Shown here: positions 46,019-57,103 of the stretch, one piece after another
Layout of the letters: the number at the start of each line of letters is the position of its first letter
Position numbering within the stretch: the stretch's first letter is position 1
NCBI GenBank assembly: GCA_023897205.1
Contig: JAHWDD010000003.1
Span: forward strand, 2,235,665 to 2,299,664
DNA: 64,000 bases
Source of the DNA: Exophiala sp. HKRS030
Taxonomy: Eukaryota > Ascomycota > Eurotiomycetes > Chaetothyriales > Herpotrichiellaceae
Reading direction: 5' to 3'
Translations under genes and position numbers: made by a program
The notes under the pieces: model-generated
The model's input: the letters and a program-made list of their open reading frames with translations, nothing else
Databases searched by the model: none
Told to the model about the DNA's origin: nothing

Positions 46019-47236
46019 TTATCTTGTTGTTGAATCGGATTGCTGCTGTCGCCGCAGATGGTCCTGCTCGTAGGCTGCAGCTGCAGCATTTTGCTCTCTT
46101 TCACGAGCATGACGCAATGCAGGCAGTTGACGCCTGCGGGCATTGATGAACCAGTTGCTGATCTGTTGCACGGTCAGTCACATATTTTCTTCCCCTTTGA
46201 GCGCTAATTGTTTCATACTTGGTTCATAGAGAGATTCGTTCGAGACACCAATATTTGCTTTTCGTCCTCCGTAGGGTACGGATGTTCGAGGTGATCGTGA
46301 AACCAAGCTCGTAAGATGTCCGTAATGTGGCGGGGAAGATTACCTCTCCTCCTCCTATTTTGACCATTTGCATCCATCGTGACGGTGGGCGAGGTGGGCT
46401 GATGAACTCCCGTAGGTGACGGAGCATAGTCGGACGATCCGTAGGAAGAAGGATAAGCTATGCTCGCACGGTAGTCGTATGGCGACGGTGCAAATCTTGC
46501 ATAGTCCATTTGGGGGTTTTGCCTTGCGATAGGGGGATAGGCCTGGCCATACCTATGGGCCGGGTCATAGTATGGAGCTCTGTCAGATCCGTACGAATAG
46601 CTGTCCTGTCCGGTATGAGGCCCGGTCGAAGTTGGGTATGGGGGAGGATATGCAGTAGAGGTCGGTGAGTAAGGAGAGTCAAAATTGCCTACGCGATCGA
46701 GATCGCGGAGAGGTGGCAAGCTGGACTGGTCTCTTGAAGCTGAGTACGAGGGCTGTGGTTGATAAGAGACGCGTGGCTGCGCGTTGTAAGGGCTCGTCAG
46801 ATCGGGAAACTGTTGCGTCGTCCAAGAGGAGCTGCGACGGTCGTATGCAGAGTCGATGCTACGAGTGGACATAGTCTCGTAGCCTTCAATACTGTTGCCT
46901 GTCTGTGAGTGCTCTGGCGACTGAGGTTCTGATCGAGACGGAAGTGTTGGCTCATGAAATATCTTTCTAGTCATAATGTCGCATTGGGTGGCTGGTAAAG
47001 GATTGCCAGTCGGTAGCTCGATAGAGGACGGGTTCAGATTTGTCCCAAGAATCTGAAAAGTGTCAGTTCCACTCTCGACACATTGGTCAGAGATTTACCT
47101 CTCGGAAAGATGGTAGCTGGTGTTGTTGCTGAGCGATCAAAGCTTGTGAGGGATCAGGTAGGATATTTTTGGAGGAGTCAATCCTGCCCGAGTCAAATGG
47201 ATTAGAAGCAGAGCCATAAGGATTGTAAGGATCCAT
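46019..47236 (-). CDS. TALE-class homeodomain transcription factor
   Basis: Three exons on the minus strand: 47236-47099, 47052-46219 and 46162-46019. Donors are GTAAAT and GTATGA; acceptors TTTCAG and CAACAG. The product is 371 aa and starts MDPYNPYGSASNPFD. A Tyr/Pro/Ser-rich region spans about 75-265. The homeodomain is at about 279-338. It starts RRRRGNLPRHITDILRAWF, carries the three-residue TALE loop HPYP between helices 1 and 2, and has recognition helix ISNWFINARRR, split from helix 2 by the last intron. A Gln/Arg-rich tail follows. TALE proteins of this kind (yeast Cup9/Tos8, Pezizomycotina homeobox regulators of development) bind DNA in the nucleus. A possible leader intron spans 47269-47601 (GTAAGT..TTACAG). 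The gene stands alone, with 8.4 kb and 6.5 kb of non-coding DNA on its sides. Confidence 0.93.
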
Positions 47237-47268
47237 GAATGATTAAAGGAGGAATTAAAGTAGATGTT

Positions 47269-47601
47269 CTGTAAGTCGGACCCCGGATGCGATCCCGTTA
47301 AGAAAGTCAAGAGACTTTAGATGGGCGGGAGTTCGCAGTGTCAGGCCGGGGGGACCTGCCTTCGAACCACGAACTCCTGTACCACGGGAAAGCATGATCA
47401 GAGGAGGACAACGAAGGGAACAAAGGTCGTGCATGACCGAAAATGCCAACGATGCATGGTTCAGAAGATGAGTGTCAAAACCTTCGCATGACAGAAGTGA
47501 CAGTGCATTGTTGAACGGGCTGGATGGCCCTTCTCTGGAGGCAAGGAAAGGGGAATTTACAGTGAAGATTGTGAGGTGAAGGCACGACAAGTTGTACTTA
47601 C
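47269..47601 (-). other. Candidate 5'-leader intron of the homeobox gene
   Basis: On the minus strand a consensus GTAAGT donor at 47601 and a GACTTACAG acceptor ending at 47269 lie just upstream of the start codon at 47236. The sequence upstream of the donor has an open frame but no ATG. Splicing would leave a 32-nt leader segment before the ATG. This is inference from splice signals only. Confidence 0.4.
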
Positions 47602-50600
47602 ACGCGAGAGCGTCGGGACTCCAGGTTCGTGCCGGGCAATGGGCAGATCTGGTCCTGGTCTTGGGGTCCGGCAGGTCTACTTCAGGTTGAACTGGGTCTG
47701 GGGGAGCCGGGTCGTAGGGCGATGCTGTCAACGAGGAAGCTTGTTGAATAGGTAGGAGAAGATGATCTCAAGTTCAGTCAGGATATGGACTTGTAACATG
47801 AGATATAGAGATCTCGTCCGCGGGCGTTTAGGTTCGTTGGCGGTGGTGAGTGGCGTTGTCGGGAGTGGAGTCGTATTGATCGGTCTGGGTCAAGGCGTCG
47901 CGAGCAGTTGAATAGAGAGACCAGGTGTTACAGGTAGGGATTTCTGGTGTAAGACTCGGCGAGCATGACCTACGGTAGAGGGTCCGGGACCACAGATCCT
48001 GGTCTTGAGATCCTGAGCCACGGTCGTCGAAGCAAGGATTGTCGATGTGTCAGATGCGAGGGAGGGACGAGGCTAGGGTAGAGATGCAGGACAAGGGTGG
48101 ACTATTGTGGTTCACATGACGGTGTACAAGGTCAAGTCAAATTTCCGCATTGGGGGTCGCCAGAGAAGCCCAACGAGTGGTAAAGGCAGGACGAGAGGCT
48201 CTTGCACCCAGGCAGCACGACCAGGGCTAGTGGAATGACGGAGACGAAGACGCTAGCATAACGTGAAAGAGGGGACGCGATCGATCGTAAATGGCCTTTC
48301 CTCAGATGGTCCAGGGTCTTGAGAGTCAAAAATGCCGGAGCCATGGTGTAGAATGCGCAGGCGGAAGCCACCAGGCTGGGTCCCTTGCTGTGGACAAGGA
48401 GGCGAACAAACGGACATGATGATTGGCGGCGGTACTAGTAGAGTGGCCGGACAAGGACGGGATCGCGGAGAAGTAGGACCCAGGGGGGTTTAGGAGGGGA
48501 GTGCTTCTGGGACATGCGTACACTGCATGGCTGGCATAGCCAGTGACGGATGGCAGGATGAGAAGGAGGCCCCTGGCAGATGGTAGGTATGGTACGAGTA
48601 CGGAGAACAATATGGCGCCTTTTGCAGAGGTACGGATACTAGTGTACTGTAGGTTCAGCTGGCATTGTAGGCGACGTACTGTAAAATCGAACAGAGGTGG
48701 ATCCGGATGGACGATGGTGAGTGACAGGGCTCCCCCCAAGTGCCAGAGAGCGGGAGGATTGGGCCGGCCGCCAACGACAGGAAACTGGGCTATGGCTGCG
48801 TCAGCGTCTGTCAAAGGTGTGAGGTGAGGTGAATGGTGCTAAAAGTCAAAAAAGAAGCCGTTGATGATGTTGTCGAACGGTTGACCCAGCGGTGGAGAAC
48901 ACGAGAGAGAAGCGGATACATGGTGTGTGACAGTGGAGCGATGCACTCCAGCGTAGAGAGATACCGAGTAGGACTAGTAGAGACATCCGAGAATGCAAGG
49001 TCAAGCAAGGGCGAGTCGCACGCACGGAGCATTATCCGTTGCTATGTGGGAGGAAGTGCTCCTATTGCGCTATACTCATATCGCTGAGTGCATGCAAGCA
49101 AGAGGCAGGGGACAGGGGTCGAGGGGCACGGATCTTTCGTATCATTGGCCTGCAACAAGTCAGACGGAGGAGCCCTGGCCATGGCAGAAGGAGGCCTTGT
49201 TAGCTGCAGCGACTGTACGCTAGAATTTCTCAATCACCGCATTGGTGGATAAAGAGGATGGCATTCTTGGTAATGTCATGTCAGTAATGTCGAGGGATAG
49301 TGGCGGTCACAGAAGGAGGGGGAACAGACCAGGGCTTTGACTTGATAATGTCATGGCTGTTCGCTTGTGGCCGGATCGACATGGTGCTTTTTCCCAGCCA
49401 GGACCGACTAGTGAATGGTATACGAGGATGAGAAGGTCACTACTGGTTACCTACTGTATATGGCTTCTGAAAGTCGGGAAGCGTGTGGTCGGGTCCGGAG
49501 TAACAAAGCAGCGGGCGACACTCACACACAGCGCGGACAATAATAAACATAATCCATGCATTTAATGTACTTTACGTGTACTTCGTATACTATAAATCAA
49601 ACACAAATTTGTCCACAATAGGCGATATGTATATCCATTCAAAGCATCGCACATTCCATGAGATCCTGCAACCAATACCCCTCAAGGTCGCAGGAGACTT
49701 GTCTCGACTTTTAAAGTAGCTCCAGCGGATAGCACGGCAGTCTGTCCTTCCAGCCAAATGCCAACCCTCGGACTCGGATATCTCCAGGCTTGCTGGAGTG
49801 ATGGTGCCAGACCTATCGAGATCCCGCATCTCGGCTTTTATTTATGTGTTGTTGGAGACCATATCGACCGGTCGGAAAGCCCGCGAATGCTTAGCAGCCG
49901 CAGCTCTGGTTGACTGTACAGTACAGTAGCTACGGAGTTTCTGCTATGGAGTAAATCCACTCTTCCGAACTTGCAGCTCAGTTTTTCGGAGCATGGAAAC
50001 TTGTCCCGTTGAGTTCAATATTGATGCCACAAGAGAGACAAGAGAGAAACAATATCCACCTCCCTTGGCTTTTTATTCTCGTTTTGCTCCACGGAGCCTT
50101 GGACTCCCTCCTGGCCTCGTAGCTGAGATACCCAGGTCCCCATACAAGTTGTAGTCAAGATTCAACGGCTGAACGAGAGACAGGAGTGACACTGGCAGTT
50201 CTGGTCCGTGTTCCCTACCCCAGGTTCTACTACGGTCCGAATCGTAGGTACTCACAGTAAGCCATCTGTCACTTGGTATAGCTTCATGTATTCAATCGTC
50301 TCCTTTGTCATTCATCTCCTCTACCACAACATCCCATCTTCCAGCACCACCTCGGTTAATCATACAAAGATCAACATTATTACACCTGCACCGAGTTTGA
50401 CAAAGTTGAGCCATTGCTTGGCCTGCTTTTCCAACTCCACCGCACCATCGCCTATTCTCCGCCGTTGTTGCTGGCTGATCCGAAATCTCTGTTCTGACCT
50501 TTTTATTACTACTCGTCTTATTCCAGTGAGGCCTGCTAAGCGTCGTACGCAACTCCCGTGCTCCTCCAACGAGATTTGGGCCGGTCTATTTGGGTCACTA

Positions 50601-50754
50601 GTGGCGACTGGTTTGACGCCATCGATAACCTGCAGCCACACCCATTCTTGTGAATCTCCGAAAATGGCCACCTGGAAGTCCTCGTCCTCGTACAGGTTGG
50701 TATTCGCCTCGAGACGGAGCATTGTACACATCAAGGCAGTGCCCCTCTTCGAAT

Positions 50755-50778
50755 CCTAATCCTAATCCTAATCCTAAT
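50755..50778 (+). repeat. CCTAAT x4 hexamer repeat
   Basis: Four tandem CCTAAT units. It is not the fungal telomere unit CCCTAA and lies in internal sequence. Confidence 0.9.
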
Positions 50779-53124
50779 TCCCCCCAGCAACTCTTTCTCG
50801 TAGATAAACGATGTGCGATAGCAGCACCGAGTACTCATACTGCACTGGTATCGCCTCCTTCTGCATCGCCCATCTCCACTTGATCGTGGTGGCTTGTGGA
50901 CTAAAAGCTGTCGCTTGCCCGCGGGCCTCACCCAAACTGCCGGGATTCAGCAAATGCAACGCTCTCTGCCTCCTGTTTCCTCTTGGTGTGTATGCAACCA
51001 TCACCGCGTACCAATGTTGTTGTTTTTGTGCCTCTTTTCGTACCGAGATTTGCTGCTTTTTCACGTTCCACCTCCACTCCATTGTGCAACAGGGGGTTTC
51101 TTAGCCCATTCGTGCACCTCATCATGCATACCATACCCTCCCTTGCCTGCTGACCATGGGGGATAGCCAAGGGCGCCCACCTGACTGGTCACCATCGGTG
51201 TGAGAGATCCTTGTTCTCTTTCCGACCGCATACGGCTTTCACCCCCATTGCTGGTAAAGCGCATGTCGCCCAGCACCAATGTGGCTGGGATTCTACCGAA
51301 TTTTCTCCCCGGTGTCCCATGCCAATCTGACGTTGCCCAGGGCCTCGAGCTTCCAGGATCCCTGTCCCGTGGCGTTTGGACTATGCACGGTACACGTCAA
51401 AAATGCAATCAGTCCTTTCCTGCAAGGGATATTCGCACACACACCTCATCTCAGCCTCCCGCTAGTCTTGCATGAATGCCCAAAGCCTAGGAGGAATCAG
51501 GTAACAGATCAACTACGGCCAGTGTGTGTTACGAGCAGAAGGCACCGTACTTGAGATCTACGGGCACTTGCAAAAGAGCTTGGCGAACTGCCCGTCGCTC
51601 CACCGTCGCCCCCCTCCCCTTACGAGTACAGGCGCCCGAAGCACTCTTCCTTACACTGCAACAACATCTCAGCTCATCATGGTCTCGAGCATCACACAAC
51701 GACAGTAACGACCTTGCCACACACATTCTTTCCAGGTCGATCAATCCACACGTGGAAATCACTAGGAAACGCAGGCCAGAAATCACCTCGAGAACCTTTT
51801 TGTCTCGAGAAAAACAGGGATCCTCCGTCTCCAGCTTCGTTCACCGCATCCCGTCACACCACTTCCACGCATCCAATGCTTTTTCTTCACAAGTCTCGGG
51901 ACACACTGACCGCCTTGAACACGCACCGCCATAGCCAATGGTTGCCACGGGCAAGAATTTCCTCCGCGAAAAGAAAAGGACGAGTGCACATGGCACGTGC
52001 ATTGTCGCGCGCCCGCCTTTGCAGCAAGGGGGGACAAGGAAAAGAAATACGAAGTATAGGATCACCTGCTGCGGGATTCCTGGTCCCTTTACGGAGGACT
52101 CACGCGTCCATGCTATAGCAGTGTACCTTTTCCGAATCTACCAGAATGCATACGTACACACACCTTTTGAATCCCCTGCAGCAAATCGTGCAGCGCAACA
52201 CCAGAGTCACCGACACTCCTGGATCGTCTCGATCCGCGAATCAGACTCGGGGTCAATGGGTACTCATCGTCCTCCCTGTATCAATACTGGAGATACACTT
52301 GGCCAAACACAAAAGGGCCATCGTCCGTTCCTCCCAGGCCAGCCTCCCACGCAACCAACTACCCCCTTCTCTCGGCTATTCCGCGACATGATCGTCGCCA
52401 GTGTTTTTGCTCCTTTATTTCCCTCGCGAGATCTCAAAGTGAAGCCGAGGTTGGGGACCTTTGGAGTTACTGCATCGATCAGCCCTCTCGGGAAGCAGCG
52501 AACGTGTCATTCGAGTCTCTGGTTCAACCGCCCCAAAATCTACATCCTGTGTGACGCGTTGAGAAACGTTACACGATCCCAGTCTCGCCAAACAGTTCCA
52601 GCGCCACGGGTTTTTCGAGGTCACTTAACAAGGGCCCAGCTACGAGAACGTACCACTTTTTTTTTGGTTCTTTCTCTTCTCCCGCCCACTCGGTAGTCGG
52701 TTCGGCTATGGCCCCCTTGTCCTGCATTGCGCCGCGATCTCTCCCGTGGTGCTCTCATTTTGTTTCTTGGTTTCTCGCTCGCTTACCTACATTGAACTAT
52801 ACCCCTTGCGTCTACTCTTGTCTCCCTTGTCCCTCGGTGAAGACTAGTTGGTCCATGAGGATCTCAACCGGGTCGTCTGAAGTACGGATCTGTGTGCGAT
52901 GCGGCAATGGCAATATGCGCAAAGAGCAAAAGAATTGTGTGTAAATCACCAATGTGTGTACTACCAAACAATCAGAGCCGACCAAAAGGATCGCCAACAC
53001 GCTTTTTCAGAATTCTCGATTCACCCGGGGTCTCGGAGCGTTTAAAATACTGTGCATATAACACCAGGTGTGTGTCTGTCTGGGCGTCAAATGAACATTA
53101 TCACATCGCATCACATCACCTCGG

Positions 53125-53148
53125 ACTCGTACTCGTACTCGTACTCGT
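53125..53148 (+). repeat. ACTCGT x4 hexamer repeat
   Basis: Four tandem ACTCGT units, with two further CTCGTA copies at 53191-53202. It is a simple repeat. Confidence 0.9.
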
Positions 53149-53758
53149 ATATTTGGCTAAGTATATGAGATATCATGACCATACTGTGTACCTCGTACTC
53201 GTACATTACGAGCCTCCAGTCCTGACTTCGTAGGTGGCTTTTCGATCGAAAAAAAAGGGAGGGGGATCATGCTTGCAGCTTGTTTTGATTTACATCGTCT
53301 TGCATTAATGGCATTGCACCGAAGTACGGAGTAAGTGATGAACTAATATTAGTTGTACCTAGGCGGACCAACAATACATACCTTGGGTTTGTGCCTGTCA
53401 CATTACCCAGACACAGTGTCGTATGCACAGTGCAATGTCTAGAGTGGGTATGTATTTTTGCAGAGATAAGATACTTGTTGTGTAAATGTATATATAGATA
53501 CCTATTTACTCCCCACTGAAGGGAAGGATCAACTTGGACATGAAAAGTGATGAACCAATTGATGATCCCGTATTACGAATAGTGACCTTGTAAGTTTTGT
53601 ATTGTTATTGTTTAAAAAAAAGGGTTGGATAAAGAGAGATCCGCTCGAGATTTCACCCGTTCATTTCGATTCTTTGACATCACATAGTCTCTATGCTCGA
53701 TACGTTTCGAACCAACTACGAACAAGACCCTGAACCCGAGTCATGTAGGCGCCACAGC

Positions 53759-56540
53759 TCAAGACTCAGGGGCAGCCGAGCTTGAACTCCCCGCTTGTGT
53801 CCGTGTCTGTAGTCTTCTCCTCTCCCAATCCATCCTTCGCTCTGACTTGGTGTACCAGAAAGGTTGAGCCAGCACGTCACTCAATTTGACATGCCGTATC
53901 CTCTGCAGGACCATCAAGTCATGCATTCTCTTCTCGGTGATGGCGGTGGTGGAAGGATCGACTTCTTTCACACCGTCACTGTCAGTGGTCGAGACCCTTT
54001 CTAACAGACCGCCATTGCAATGCTGCGCCTCATGATCCAACCCCGTGTCCGTGTCTGTTTCGGGGTTGTCCTCCTGACTTGAATCTTGAAGGACGGGGTC
54101 ATGTTCGGTGTTGGCGCTGGAAAGAAGAGCCAGGCATCCTGCGTCCAATCTCGAGGCGCTCAAAGGGTTGCATTCGTACTGGTTTGGCGGGTGCTGGACC
54201 CCTTCGGTAATCATGTCACCATTGGTCAGGCATTGATGACCAGGCAGCCCTGCAAGCGCGATCATTTCAGCTCGACGTTCCAAACGGTAGCTGCGACTCC
54301 AGAGTAATTGAGCGGCTACGTCCTTGCCCTCCACAAGATTGACCTGCCACAGGATCCACTTCAAGAAGGATTTGGCCGTACCAAACTCCCCGTACCCACC
54401 CTCACCAATGCGCGTGACGCCGGCATGCCACAATGCTTTCGTAATATCTGGCTCTATTGGGGCGCCATAGCGGTGAAGGAATCGGTAGCACCAATAAACT
54501 CGTCTCAACGCTCGTCGAGGCCTTGCGACTGGGGCTGTGGCAAAGGAAATGGCAAGATGGTTGACTAGGGCGAGAGCCTGAGCTGGGTCAAGCATGTTTT
54601 GCGAGCGTTCGGATTCCGTCAAGGTCAGAGCGCCTTTCTTTTGTGATCCCTGTTGTCCTGCCTGGCTCTGGCGGATGCTCGTCGACAAAGCTGCCTTGAG
54701 AGGACTGTTACAGTCCAATAACCTTGTAATAATATCGAATGAGGTGTCGTTCTTGTGGATCAAGCGGCGGGACATGGAACAAAAGTCGGTCAAATCGTGA
54801 TTGAGGCATTCCCCCAGTTCCTCTAGGGCACCATTGAAACGGAGACGTTGGCGTTTGTGCCTGTAAACCCGGTCTTCGAGAACAAGAGACAAGTCGTACG
54901 GCAGAGAGTCCTCAACTTGACTTTCAGAATGATTCGACCTTGGAGCCACTGGCATTGATGTAACTAGTTCAAGTTCATTGAGAAGGACCGATTTATTTGG
55001 AAGAGCGAGGCCACCAAGGGCTGATTGAGCTCGTCCATAGAAGTGTACCTTCTTCAGGCCCTGATCAAGAAGCACCGACTTGATAGTCTTTCCAAACAAG
55101 TGATGGCCGCGGAGTTGGGCTTGTATGCTCGGTGACCTCCGAGTGTGCTGTGTCAAATGGAAGGCTGTCCAAGCACATATCATCTCACGTTGATGCTGAG
55201 TAAGGCTCCTATCATGACTCCTGTAAATAACCCAGTCACTTCTCGTGGGTTGCGAATTCTCCCCGGCGTATCCTAGAGAGGCCAGGATATCGATCCAACG
55301 GCGAAAGAGATGTTTGTAGGTGTTTGTTGGCTGATCCCTAGCTAATTTGACTAGGTTCTCTGTGGTATGTAATAATAGCATTCGCAGCAGAGCAGGAGAT
55401 GCCTTCTTCAACAAGACTGCTGTTGAGCTCTGTGAGGCCTGCTCATGGGCATTTCGACCGCAATCCCTCAAATGTCGAACCACGAAGTGACTGAACATGG
55501 CCGCGTTGTTCGCTCGACCCCAGGGCACAAGATCCCACAATATCGGTGCAAGTGGACTTCTCAGCCCAGGAGTGTCGAACTTCAGCAGCGTTGAAAATAG
55601 TCTTGATAAGAAGGAGGTACCGAGCTCGGACAGCTGCAAAACCTTTGATCGTCCTATAGCCTGTAAGATGTCATGGGTCAAATATATTGTTTCTCTCTTT
55701 GTTTCTACCAGGATACCTCCTGTGCGTCGGAAGGAAATCGTCTCCGAGGTGTACAAAGTTTTGAGTATCGTTTTTAAGTCATAGAGACCGATCAGACCTA
55801 GCTCTACAGACCTCGCGGTCGAGTCCCGGACAAGTCTCCAATCGCGTACGCCCCATGTGCGAGAGAGTAACGTCGGAAGGAGTTGAGCGATATAGGATGT
55901 CCCTGGGGGGTGAAAACTGGGATCGCTGATATATTCTGCAATCTCTTCTGCAGAGAATGGAGTCTGCAAGATATGCTTCCAGATGGAATTGCCAACTTCT
56001 GTGTTGTCATGTAGCCTGACATCCTGCCTTGCCATCCATTCTTGCACCTCGAAAAGATCGCGACATTGAGAGAGTTCGTCCTGGGTATCGCATTGCAACT
56101 GCGGTACTGACGGCCCGTCGTGGGAGGTGTCCGAAGGGTCTGGGAATGATTCACGATTCGGGAAGAGCCACGCCGACAGGTGAGGCGTAGGTGCGGGTAC
56201 TGAACTTGACATTAGCACTCACATCTCCCAACTGCGTTTGGGACGACATACCTTTGGCTAGCTCGCAGTCGGTGGGAGTGTGCCACCAGTCAATGTTCTG
56301 ACTGCGCGTAAACACCAGAGCTGGGTCGATCGCTGGTGCGCCTTGAGAAGTGTAGGCGAAACTTGTGTTCTTGCGCCTCGAGGTTCTTCGCTGAGCTTCC
56401 AACGGGCCTGGAACATTGCTGCCATGACGCTTCTGGTGACAAAACCGCGCAAAAGTGTCGGCTAGGAGCCCGTCGGAAATCCAAAGGAAGGATTGCCGCT
56501 GATGAGAGACGCAGGAGGCTGCGGTCAATCCTTTGTTCAT
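53759..56540 (-). CDS. Uncharacterised 909-aa protein, probably mitochondrial
   Basis: Two exons on the minus strand, 56540-56252 and 56199-53759. The 52-nt intron has GTATGT, a TGCTAATG branch site and a TTCAG acceptor, and phase is kept (CELAK to VPAPTPHL). I do not recognise the family. The first 60 residues are Arg/Ser/His-rich and poor in acids (RFCHQKRHGS), compatible with a mitochondrial presequence. The body is predominantly helical and Leu/Arg-rich. Motifs include FEVQEWMARQDVRLHDN, LVPWGRANNAAMFSHFVVRHL and RALRRVYWCYRFLHRYGAPI, then GYGEFGTAKSFLKWILWQV. The last 150 residues are acidic/polar and probably disordered. A helical-repeat organellar RNA or translation factor is one possibility; nothing in the sequence proves it. 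If the upstream exon were wrong, translation could start at the ATG at 56212. Confidence 0.75.
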
Positions 56541-57103
56541 GACATTTGGGCGACTGTGGTGGCGCCGGGACCTGCTTGCACATATGTAGTTGATATGCGA
56601 AATGTGAACAAACGACAAGCCTGTCCGTTACCGAAACTGAGCGCTGTGGAAGCTCGAGTCATTCGAGACGTTGAAGCTTGTGGAATCACGAGTCAGGTTG
56701 CCCAGGCTGACTAAGCTCCAAGTCCGGAGGGACAATAGTGAATACCAGATATCTACCTACTATGAGTACTGGAGAGGCCTGAATCATGTATTTGAATAAG
56801 GGTTACAAACATTTGCATATTAATTATCCAATCTCCTAGCTATGTACACTGGTAAAAAGTCCCAAATCCCATCATACCGTCATCTCTATTCATTTTTCGT
56901 CCTTTTCCATCTGAAATACATTGCCAATGCCCGCTTGACAAGCCGCCCAAAATACAATTACACCTCCTTCCCATTAATCATGTCGTTACATGTCCACCAC
57001 TTTGCAAAAGCTTACCTAGGGTGTTAGTATTGATCACGCATTGTCCATTCGATTGGACAATTCACAACTTGCAGCAGTCCCTGCTGCTAGAGTTAGTGCC
57101 AGC
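56541..57103. other. Intergenic between the 909-aa gene start and the DUF1996 gene stop
   Basis: About 560 bp, A/T-richer than its flanks. I see no supported feature. Confidence 0.5.

Larger units (their letters stand above)
47237..53758. other. Gene-free upstream region of the homeobox gene, about 6.5 kb
   Basis: No supported gene. A 125-codon minus-strand frame at 50360-50734 is the most protein-like, but it has no recognisable family and overlaps an open + frame of similar length. Simple repeats include CCTAAT x4 at 50755-50778 and ACTCGT x4 at 53125-53148. TACGGAGTA lies at 53325 and TACGGAGTT at 49931. The stretch is likely promoter/regulatory DNA and 5' leader of the homeobox gene plus the 3' flank of the next gene. 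Confidence 0.55.

Noticed and set aside
50755..50778. CCTAAT repeats as an interstitial telomere
   Set aside because: The unit is CCTAAT, not CCCTAA, with only four copies; it is a simple repeat.
56200..56222. Alternative donor GTGAGT at 56222 for the 909-aa gene
   Set aside because: It leaves phase 0 and only joins in frame to a distant CCGCAG acceptor, deleting plausible coding sequence. The GTATGT/TTCAG intron of 52 nt has a good branch site and keeps phase.
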